Shown here: positions 6,110 through 12,442 of the stretch, in pieces
Numbering within the stretch: position 1 is the stretch's first letter
How the letters are laid out: every line of letters begins with the position of its first letter
Source: Gammaproteobacteria bacterium
GTDB lineage: Bacteria; Pseudomonadota; Gammaproteobacteria; Steroidobacterales; Steroidobacteraceae
Length of the DNA stretch: 12,442 nt
Direction: 5' to 3'
NCBI GenBank assembly: GCA_028293775.1
Contig: JAQGOD010000281.1
Location: 1 to 12,442 of the forward strand
The notes under the pieces: generated by a model
Databases searched by the model: none
What the model saw: the letters and a program-made list of their open reading frames with translations, nothing else
Told to the model about the DNA's origin: nothing
Position numbers and translations under genes: made by a program

Positions 6110-6661
6110 ATGACTCAGCTCACCGAGCTGCTGGGACGGATGCAGGCGGGCGACGCCGGCGCGCGCGACGCCCTGTTTGCGGCGGCCTACACCGATTTGC
6201 AGCGGCTGGCGCGAACTCGCTTGCGTGACGGGGGACGCAGCACCGTGATGGACACGAGCAGCCTGGTGCACGAGTCTTATTTGCGCTTTGTGCAAGTGGG
6301 GGAACTGCGCGCCGAGGACCGGCGGGCGTTTTTTGCGTACGCCTCGCAGGTGATGCGTTCGGTCATCGTCAATAGCGTGCGGGAACGGATCGCCCAAAAG
6401 CGCGGCGGCGACTGGCGGCCGTTGACACTGTCCACCAACCTTGAGGCCAATCTCGCCGACAACGAGGATTCGGTATTGCGCGTGCACGAGGCGCTGGAGG
6501 ACTTGGCGCAAGCCGAGCCCCGTTTGGCGCAGGTTGCGCAAATGCGTTACTTCGGCGGCTACACCGAGCGGGAGATTGCCGAAACCTTGGATATTACCGA
6601 ACGCACCGTGCAACGCGATTGGGAGAAAGCGCGGCTGATTCTAGCGGCATCGTTGCGATGA
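6110..6661 (+). CDS. ECF-type RNA polymerase sigma factor
   Basis: A 183-residue sigma factor of the ECF family that often sits next to Ser/Thr kinases (TIGR02999-type). The start at ATG 6110 is supported by AGGAG 5 nt upstream and by the conserved N-terminal start (MTQLTELLGRMQAGD). Region 2 covers about residues 20-95 (DLQRLARTRLR, LVHESYLRF, FFAYASQVMRSVIVN). Region 4 covers about 125-180 with the helix-turn-helix YTEREIAETLDITERTVQRDW (shown here as two overlapping parts: YTEREIAETL and DITERTVQRDW). The acidic DAED of region 2.2 is replaced by D48-T49-S50-S51, leaving phosphorylatable residues where negative charges are expected. No anti-sigma gene is visible; the kinase gene starts 4 bp after the stop. 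This suggests kinase-controlled activity, as described for Vibrio parahaemolyticus EcfP/PknT, rather than anti-sigma control (inference). Confidence 0.9.
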   Translation: MTQLTELLGRMQAGDAGARDALFAAAYTDLQRLARTRLRDGGRSTVMDTSSLVHESYLRFVQVGELRAEDRRAFFAYASQVMRSVIVNSVRERIAQKRGGDWRPLTLSTNLEANLADNEDSVLRVHEALEDLAQAEPRLAQVAQMRYFGGYTEREIAETLDITERTVQRDWEKARLILAASLR

Positions 6662-6665
6662 ACGC

Positions 6666-9350
6666 ATGAAGCTCTCGATTGCTCAAATGAGAGCGATGAG
6701 CCGCCTGCTCGACGAGGCGCTGCCGCTGGACGGCCAAGGCCGACGCGCGTGGCTTGACGCGTTGCCGCCTGAATACGCGGATATCGCTCCGACCTTGCGC
6801 GAAGCGCTGCTATCGGACCACGACGATGAGGCCAGGCCGAAGACTCATTTGATACTGCCCAAGTTTCCGCTCCCCAGCCTCGCCAATACCGAGGCCGGGT
6901 CTGGCCTGGAGCCCGGCGCACGCGTAGGACCCTATGAATTGATCCGGCCCTTAGGTGCCGGCGGCATGGCCGAGGTGTGGCTGGCCAGGCGTGCCGACGG
7001 CGTCTTCAAGCGCGAAGTCGCTCTCAAGCTGCCCGCGCTGACGCGCGTGCGGCGGGATCTGGAACAGCGCTTCGCGCGCGAGCGCGACATCCTTGCGAGC
7101 TTGGAGCATCCTCACATCGCGCGGCTCTATGACGCGGGCATCGATCCCTGCGGCCTGCCTTACTTGTCGATGGAATTCGTGCAAGGCGAACAGCTCACCG
7201 ACTGGTGCGACGCACAGCGTCTCCATCTCCGCCAGCGGTTGCAGCTATTTCTGCAGGTGCTCGAAGCAGTGCAGTACGCACACGATCGCCACGTCATTCA
7301 TCGCGACCTCAAGCCCTCCAACATCTTGGTCACCCATGAAGGGCAGGCGCGTCTGTTGGATTTTGGCGTCGCGACGCTGCTGGACAGCGGCGGAGGCGAC
7401 AGCCAGCTACCGCTCACCAGCGTTTACGGACATGCCCTGACTCCCGTATATTCCAGCCCCGAGCTGGTTCGGGGCGATCCCGTCGATGCCAAAAGCGATA
7501 TCTATTCCTTGGGCGTGGTGCTGTTCGAACTCTTGACCGGCGATAGGCCTTATAAGCTGAATGCCGGCGCGTCGCGGGCCATGCTGGAGCAGGCCATCGC
7601 CGCGGCCGAAGTCCGCAAGCCCAGTACACAGGTGGTACAGGATGCTTGGACGGCGCGGGCCACCACACACGACCAGCTGGTGCGGCAGTTGCGCGGCGAT
7701 TTGGACCTGATCCTGCTCAAGGCCCTCGCTAAAGAGCCTGAGGCGCGCTACGCGAGCGCCGCCGCGTTGGCGGATGATCTGCAGCGCCACCTCGACGGCA
7801 AACCGGTGATGGCGCAGCCGCCGCGGCTGCTCTATCGGCTGATCAAGTTCGTGCGCCGCAATCGCATGGAAGTGTCGGTCAGTATGGCTGCCGCGCTGCT
7901 CGTGATGGCGGTGACGGCGTACGAGATACAACGTCAAGCCGCTGACCGGGTACGCGAGACGGCCAGCGCGGCCACTTCGGTTTATGTCAAAAGACCGATC
8001 AGCGAAAAATCCATCTGCGTCTTGCCGTTCTTGGACCTGAGCGAGAACAAAGACCAACGATACTTTTCCGACGGACTGTCGGAGGAACTGATCACTCTGC
8101 TCGCGCAAATTCAGGACTTGGAGGTCATTGCTCGAACCTCCTCGTTCCACTACCGGGGGACGCAGGTCCCCATAGCGCAGATCGGCACGGCCTTGGGGGT
8201 CGCGCACGTCCTCGATGGGAGCGTACGCCGTGCGGGCAACACGGTGCGAGTTACCGCGCTGTTGATCCGCGCAGATGACGGCGTACATCTGTGGTCGCAA
8301 AGTTACGAACGCGACGTCAAAGACATTTTCCAGGTGCAGGATGAAATCGCTGCCGCGGTGGTCGCGGCACTGAAGCTCAAACTACTGCCGGCGTTGGGCC
8401 TCGATCCTAGCCGCAGTGACAATCCGGAAGCCTATAACCAATTCTTGTTGGCTCGGCAATTCGGTCGCCGCGGCAATGCGGAAGACCTCGAACGCGCGGT
8501 CAGTTCCTATCGCCAAGCCATCGCGCTCGATCCGAACTTCGCCGCCGCCTACGCCGGACTGTCCTTCAGCGAGACTTCCCTCGCGGTTGCCAAGCAGGAC
8601 GCTGCAAAGTTCGCTCAAGCGCACGACGACGCCGAGAAGGCACTCGAGCTGGCGCCGCAACTGGTCGACGGCTACCGCGCGCGCGCCTTGTACCGCCTCG
8701 AGACATTGGACTTTGCCGGAGCCCGCGCCGACAGCGAGCAGGCACTGAACCTTGCACCCGGCGAAAGCGCGGTTCAAAGCCTGTACGGCGCGCAGATTGC
8801 GGCCTACGGCAAAATTCCCCAGGCCATCAAAGCCATGAACAAGGCCATCGAGCTCGATCCGCTCAGCGGGTACGCCTGGGCCAACGTCGGATTGTTCCTG
8901 ACCATGACGGGCGATTACCCAGCGGCGCGCCGTGCGCTGGAGCGGGCCCTCGCGATCAGCCCCGCCGATGACTCCTTTCACTTCGCACTGGGACAGCTGC
9001 ACATGCTGGACCGGAGGCTCGCCGACGCGCAAGCCGAATTCCAAAAGCAAAGCAATGAACCCAGTCGGCAAATGGCCGGCATCATGATCGAGCACGCGAG
9101 CGGTCGCGAGAAGTCATCGCAGCAAGCGCTCAGGGACCTCATCGCCAAGCACGCAGCCGATATGGCATACCAAATCGGCGATGTTTATGCCTGGAGCGGC
9201 GACAAAGACAAAGCCTTCGAGTGGCTGGCGCGAGCCTACGAACAGCGCGACAGCGGGCTCAACGGCATTGCGTACGATCCGCTGCTCGCCAGCCTGCAGA
9301 ATGATCCCCGCTACCGCGCGTTGCTGGTGAAGCTCGGCTTGGCCGAGTGA
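6666..9350 (+). CDS. Ser/Thr protein kinase with TolB/FlgO-like and TPR domains
   Basis: An 894-residue receptor-like kinase. A short N-terminal helical part (residues 8-50, MSRLLDEALPLDG) is typical of ECF-linked kinases. The kinase domain spans about 90-375, with every key residue present: glycine loop GAGGMAEV (97-104), K121 in VALK, helix-C E139, HRD 212-214, K216, N219, DFG 232-234, SPE 264-266 and D278. A weak membrane segment follows at about 403-419 after a basic stretch (KFVRRNR), so the C-terminal half is probably periplasmic. Residues about 448-570 form a TolB/FlgO-like domain (ICVLPFLDLSENKDQRYF, LGVAHVLDGSVRRAG) as in CyaA- and CadC-like regulators. Five TPRs can be read near 611, 652, 686, 720 and 754. 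The start is 4 bp after the sigma stop with no clear ribosome site, so it is probably translationally coupled. Likely partners are the sigma factor and the TIR fusion protein. Confidence 0.92.
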   Translation: MKLSIAQMRAMSRLLDEALPLDGQGRRAWLDALPPEYADIAPTLREALLSDHDDEARPKTHLILPKFPLPSLANTEAGSGLEPGARVGPYELIRPLGAGGMAEVWLARRADGVFKREVALKLPALTRVRRDLEQRFARERDILASLEHPHIARLYDAGIDPCGLPYLSMEFVQGEQLTDWCDAQRLHLRQRLQLFLQVLEAVQYAHDRHVIHRDLKPSNILVTHEGQARLLDFGVATLLDSGGGDSQLPLTSVYGHALTPVYSSPELVRGDPVDAKSDIYSLGVVLFELLTGDRPYKLNAGASRAMLEQAIAAAEVRKPSTQVVQDAWTARATTHDQLVRQLRGDLDLILLKALAKEPEARYASAAALADDLQRHLDGKPVMAQPPRLLYRLIKFVRRNRMEVSVSMAAALLVMAVTAYEIQRQAADRVRETASAATSVYVKRPISEKSICVLPFLDLSENKDQRYFSDGLSEELITLLAQIQDLEVIARTSSFHYRGTQVPIAQIGTALGVAHVLDGSVRRAGNTVRVTALLIRADDGVHLWSQSYERDVKDIFQVQDEIAAAVVAALKLKLLPALGLDPSRSDNPEAYNQFLLARQFGRRGNAEDLERAVSSYRQAIALDPNFAAAYAGLSFSETSLAVAKQDAAKFAQAHDDAEKALELAPQLVDGYRARALYRLETLDFAGARADSEQALNLAPGESAVQSLYGAQIAAYGKIPQAIKAMNKAIELDPLSGYAWANVGLFLTMTGDYPAARRALERALAISPADDSFHFALGQLHMLDRRLADAQAEFQKQSNEPSRQMAGIMIEHASGREKSSQQALRDLIAKHAADMAYQIGDVYAWSGDKDKAFEWLARAYEQRDSGLNGIAYDPLLASLQNDPRYRALLVKLGLAE

Positions 9351-9390
9351 GCGAAGGCCCGCGCCTCCGAGAGCGGGGCGTGAAATTGGG

Positions 9391-9396
9391 ATAAGC
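9391..9396 (+). promoter_or_regulatory. Weak possible -10 element before the TIR gene
   Basis: ATAAGC, preceded by TGGG, lies 10 bp before ATG 9406, and no Shine-Dalgarno sequence is present. A start here would give a leaderless message for the TIR gene. There is no -35 match, so read-through from the sigma-kinase promoter is at least as likely. Confidence 0.15.
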
Positions 9397-9405
9397 TCTC
9401 GCCGA

Positions 9406-11943
9406 ATGAGCGTACCGTCGCATGCCGTTTTCTTGAGTTATGCCTCGCAAGATGCCGAGGCAGCGCGCCGCATCTGCGACGCACTTAGGGCTGCCGGCAT
9501 CGAAGTCTGGTTCGACCAGACCGAGCTGCGCGGTGGCGAGGTCTGGGATGCCTCGATCCGGCGGCAGATCAAGGACTGCAAGCTGTTCCTGCCGGTGATC
9601 TCGACCAACACCCAGGCGCGCGAAGAGGTCTATTTTCGAAGCGAGTGGAATCTGGCGGTCGGCCGGACACTCGACATGGCACATGACCGGGCGTTCTTGC
9701 TGCCGGTCGTCATAGACGCAACGCCCGACGCCGACGCTCGCGTACCCGAGAAATTCCGGGAAGTGCAATGGACGCGCCTGCGGGACGGCAAGACATCCAC
9801 CGAGTTCGTCGAGCGCGTGCGGGTGCTCACATCCGCCGGCGCCCCCCCGGCGCCCCGCGCGCAACCGGCGGCTCCCGCCAAATCGAACTCGGGCCGCACC
9901 GGCCGGTTCAAGGCCCTGGCACTGGCGATTCCCGCCGTGCTGCTGATAATCGGCGGGCTGCTTCTGACGGCGTCTTGGCACAAGAAGGAACACGCGCGAA
10001 ACGAACTACTGCCCGAGATTCAAGCCGCCGCGGCGACGCTGTTTCGGAGCAACCGACAGGTATTCGACAAGGCCGTCGAGGCGGGAAAGTCCCTGCCCAA
10101 CGATCCCAGCTTGGCGAAGTTGTGGCCGTCGATCGCAAGCACAATATCGATCGAGACCGAACCTGCCGGCGCCGAGGTCTTCTGGAAGGACTACGACACG
10201 CCTGCCGCCGACTGGCGGTCGGCCGGCGTGACGCCGTTCAAGGACGTGAGGGTGCCTAAGGATTTCCTGCGCTTGGAAGTCAGAAAGGCGGGCTATCAAA
10301 CGATCGAACTGGCCGCCCCCAAGCTCTCCTTGACGATCCGGCCGATCGTGGAGCACCTGACGATGAACCTGCTCGGGAGCCTGCCCGAGAACATGGTTCG
10401 CATACCAAAATCAAAGACCGATATGGAAATCATTGGTCTCGAGAAGTATGGACCCAGAGAAGTGCCCGAATTCTTGATCGACAAGTTCGAGGTCACGAAC
10501 AAACAGTTCAAGGCATTCGTTGATGCCGGCGGGTACACAAATGCGGCGTACTGGACCGTTCCAATCTTGGACGGCGGAAAGGCGATACCGCTCGATACCG
10601 CATTGCTGAAGTTCACGGACCGAACGGGCCGGAAAGGGCCCGCAACGTGGGAAGCAGGCACGTACCCCGATGGCATGGAAAATCACCCTGTCACAGGCGT
10701 GTCTTGGTACGAGGCGGCGGCGTACGCCGCCTTCGCGCAAAAACAATTGCCGACAGTGTTTCACTGGGCCGCCGTGGCCGATACCTGGCGGTCTGAGTTC
10801 GTGCTGCCGCTGAGCAATTTCAGCGGTAAGTCGACCAGCGCAGTGGGCAGCCTTCCCGGCTTCAGCACATTTGGCATCTACGATCTTGCCGGAAACGCCC
10901 GAGAGTGGACTTTCAATCAAAGCGGCGACTCAGACCAACACTTCATCCTGGGTGGCGGCTGGACTGATCCGTCGTACGCGTTCAACGACAGCTTCACGCA
11001 ACGAGCGCTTGATCGCAGCGAGTCCGACGGATTCAGGTGCATCAAGGAATTGCCCGGCGATTCGTCCTCGGCCTCGCTCAGGCAGTCCATCTCGATGGAA
11101 TTCAGGGACTATGCCAGGGAGAGGCCGGTTAACGACGCCACCTTCGCCAATTTCGCGCGACAGTTCACGTATGACAAAACGCCGGTTGACGCAAAGTTGG
11201 ACAGGACCCTGGAAAGCGAGGCATGGAGGGCCGAGGTCGTTTCGATCGATGCCGGCTATAACAAAGAGCGACTCACTGTCTACATATTCCTGCCCAAGAA
11301 CTATTCAGGCCGGCTTCAGCCGGTCGTCTACTTCTCGGGCTCTAACGGGTTTCATGAGAGCAAATTCGACGCGATGATGATCAACAACCGCATGCAGTTC
11401 ATCATGAAGAGTGGACGGGCGCTGATTTTTCCGATCAACAAAGGCACGTATGAGCGGGAGGACGGCACGAAGTCGGATCTGCAGGACACGACGGTCAGGT
11501 ACAAGGACCACGTCATCATGTGGGTCAAGGAATTCTCGCGGACGATCGATTACCTGGAAACCAAGAAGGACATGCACGCGGATAAGGTCGCGTACTTAGG
11601 CATCAGTTGGGGAGGCTTCATGGGCGGAATCATTCCTGCCATAGAGAAGCGCATCAAAGTCGTGGTGCTGAACGTCGGCGGAATGGAAATGGAACAGGCT
11701 CTGCCAGAGGTCGATCAAATCAATTATTTGCCAAGAATCACACAACCGGTGCTGATGCTGAATGGAACCTACGACATGTTCTTCCCGGTTGAATCGGCCC
11801 AAAAGCCGATGTTCCGTTTTCTGGGGACTCCTCAAGCGCAGAAGAGAATGGTCGTCTACGCATCGGGGCACGTGGTCCCACCAACCGAGTTCATCAAGGA
11901 AACTCTCGCTTGGCTCGACACTTACCTAGGGCCTGCACTTTGA
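9406..11943 (+). CDS. TIR - TM - PEGA-like - SUMF1 - alpha/beta hydrolase fusion protein
   Basis: This 845-residue protein has five parts. The TIR domain (about 6-140) has VFLSYASQD, GIEVWFDQTEL, and YFRSEWNLA, in which E80 is the likely catalytic glutamate; TIR domains of this type can cleave NAD+ or mediate TIR-TIR contacts. A Pro/Ala linker (145-160) leads to a membrane segment (about 169-189). A PEGA-like beta-domain follows (about 245-305; SIETEPAGAEVFW, VRKAGYQTI). A SUMF1/FGE-fold domain comes next (about 328-548; HPVTGVSWYEAAAYAAF, IYDLAGNAREWTF, GGGWTDPSY, DGFRC); it lacks the catalytic Cys pair of true formylglycine-generating enzymes. The last part is an alpha/beta hydrolase (about 600-845) with S734 in GISWGG, D790 in NGTYDMFFP and H822 in GHVVP as the probable triad. 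Counted lines show about 60% GC near the TIR start but about 45-47% in the C-terminal half. The gene follows the kinase by 55 bp. The membrane orientation is unclear because both flanks of the segment are basic. Confidence 0.88.
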   Translation: MSVPSHAVFLSYASQDAEAARRICDALRAAGIEVWFDQTELRGGEVWDASIRRQIKDCKLFLPVISTNTQAREEVYFRSEWNLAVGRTLDMAHDRAFLLPVVIDATPDADARVPEKFREVQWTRLRDGKTSTEFVERVRVLTSAGAPPAPRAQPAAPAKSNSGRTGRFKALALAIPAVLLIIGGLLLTASWHKKEHARNELLPEIQAAAATLFRSNRQVFDKAVEAGKSLPNDPSLAKLWPSIASTISIETEPAGAEVFWKDYDTPAADWRSAGVTPFKDVRVPKDFLRLEVRKAGYQTIELAAPKLSLTIRPIVEHLTMNLLGSLPENMVRIPKSKTDMEIIGLEKYGPREVPEFLIDKFEVTNKQFKAFVDAGGYTNAAYWTVPILDGGKAIPLDTALLKFTDRTGRKGPATWEAGTYPDGMENHPVTGVSWYEAAAYAAFAQKQLPTVFHWAAVADTWRSEFVLPLSNFSGKSTSAVGSLPGFSTFGIYDLAGNAREWTFNQSGDSDQHFILGGGWTDPSYAFNDSFTQRALDRSESDGFRCIKELPGDSSSASLRQSISMEFRDYARERPVNDATFANFARQFTYDKTPVDAKLDRTLESEAWRAEVVSIDAGYNKERLTVYIFLPKNYSGRLQPVVYFSGSNGFHESKFDAMMINNRMQFIMKSGRALIFPINKGTYEREDGTKSDLQDTTVRYKDHVIMWVKEFSRTIDYLETKKDMHADKVAYLGISWGGFMGGIIPAIEKRIKVVVLNVGGMEMEQALPEVDQINYLPRITQPVLMLNGTYDMFFPVESAQKPMFRFLGTPQAQKRMVVYASGHVVPPTEFIKETLAWLDTYLGPAL

Positions 11944-11990
11944 ACCCTACGGCCGCAAACCATAGACATCGACGAAGGTTTTGATGGCGT

Positions 11991-12442
11991 CTAGCGCGAC
12001 ACCTCTATCCAGTAAGGCTTCTTTGGATCAATGAGTCCCCCTTCGCTCGGCCCGTAGCCGATGATCTGCACTATTACAGTCTCATCTCCCGCCGATCCGT
12101 CCCAGTGCGGGGCACGAGCGGGGTGAAGCATGAAACTGCCCGGTGGCATGGGCGTTGCTTTTGCCAGATCGAAAACGTCGCCGGTACCGGCGTACCAAGT
12201 TCCTTGAAGAACAGTGACATACCGCGCATTGGGGTGCCAGTGAGGCAAATCCATTACATGCGGAGGAAACTTTACCCTCACCACGTAAATTCCAGGCTTT
12301 TCAGGATCGCCCTGGAGCGTCGCTGTTTGAGCACCATGCCCGTCCGGGATGTCGTGCCAGCGGACGTCGGTGGGCGTGATGCGAATGAAATCAAACTTTT
12401 CGGCGACTGTGGCCGCCAGTGCGCCAATGGACAGCAGGCAGG
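11991..12442 (-). CDS. Cupin-domain protein, exported, N-terminus outside window
   Basis: The frame is open from the TAG at 11993-11991 to the right edge, giving 149 visible residues; the true start lies beyond 12442. The first visible residues (LLSIGALAATVA) look like the end of a signal peptide, so the protein is probably periplasmic. The cupin barrel is read from metal-binding style motifs: PHWHPNARYVTVLQG (first cupin motif, two His), then PMPPGSFMLHPARAPHW (second motif, His residues). Single-domain cupins of this kind bind a metal ion and act as small-molecule enzymes or sensors; the substrate cannot be told. A GTG at 12284 lies inside the barrel and should not be taken as the start. 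The gene converges on the TIR gene, with 47 bp between the stops and no clear terminator hairpin there. Confidence 0.8.
   Translation of the reverse strand, partial: CLLSIGALAATVAEKFDFIRITPTDVRWHDIPDGHGAQTATLQGDPEKPGIYVVRVKFPPHVMDLPHWHPNARYVTVLQGTWYAGTGDVFDLAKATPMPPGSFMLHPARAPHWDGSAGDETVIVQIIGYGPSEGGLIDPKKPYWIEVSR

Noticed and set aside
7407..8300. 297-codon minus-strand open frame under the kinase gene
   Set aside because: The plus frame is a complete kinase/TolB-like protein, and the minus frame has no known motifs or ribosome site.
9358..9377. GC hairpin CCCGC/GCGGG between the kinase and TIR genes as a terminator
   Set aside because: Only 5 bp, with a 10-nt loop and no T-run; not enough to separate the two genes.
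9406..11943. Thoeris or other known TIR defence system
   Set aside because: No ThsA-like (SIR2/SLOG) or other known partner gene is nearby, and the domain order does not match the TIR systems I know.
1..12442. CRISPR arrays, tRNA or rRNA genes, insertion sequences, integrases, attachment repeats
   Set aside because: Reading both strands showed no regular direct repeats, transposase or integrase motifs, or RNA-gene signatures.

Overview
The window is GC-rich (about 60% in most lines counted by eye), densely coded and free of recognisable RNA genes, insertion sequences, CRISPR arrays or phage genes. The gene families present (UrcA protein, ECF sigma factor next to a Ser/Thr kinase with TPRs, MarC protein, periplasmic M20 peptidase) suggest a proteobacterial chromosome. 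A gammaproteobacterium of the Steroidobacteraceae/Nevskiales/Xanthomonadales type fits best, but this is inference from gene content.

Layout, left to right. (1) 2-331 (+): the C-terminal end of a TPR protein. (2) 358-822 (-): a small conserved protein of unknown function, convergent with (1) and divergent from (3). (3) 922-2460 and 2465-3835 (+): a tight pair encoding a secreted M20 metallopeptidase and a membrane-anchored serine hydrolase of the beta-lactamase/transpeptidase fold. They are followed by a MarC-family membrane protein (3857-4543). (4) 4539-4901 (+): a remnant of a CBS-domain region like that of GGDEF/EAL proteins, lacking a plausible start and the catalytic domain. (5) 5940-4908 (-): urcA, a small hypothetical protein, and an alkyltransferase-like (ATL) DNA-repair protein. 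A strong 30-nt stem-loop lies between urcA and the conserved part of the hypothetical gene. (6) 6110-11943 (+): a three-gene cluster of ECF sigma factor, receptor-like Ser/Thr kinase with TolB/FlgO-like and TPR domains, and an 845-residue fusion protein. (7) 11991-12442 (-): a secreted cupin protein cut by the window edge.

The most interesting region is 6110-11943. The ECF factor has Asp-Thr-Ser-Ser where ordinary ECF factors carry the acidic DAED motif used for RNA polymerase binding, and a Ser/Thr kinase gene starts 4 bp downstream. This suggests that phosphorylation supplies the missing negative charge. The third gene encodes TIR - transmembrane segment - PEGA-like - SUMF1 (FGE-sulfatase fold) - alpha/beta hydrolase. 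This joins a probable NAD-cleaving or signalling TIR domain to extracytoplasmic-type modules that I associate with kinase-fronted proteins. The SUMF1 part lacks the formylglycine-generating cysteine pair, whereas the hydrolase keeps its Ser-Asp-His triad. Together they look like a signal-transduction or stress/defence module in which a kinase controls a sigma factor and a TIR-hydrolase receptor or effector. That functional reading is inference.
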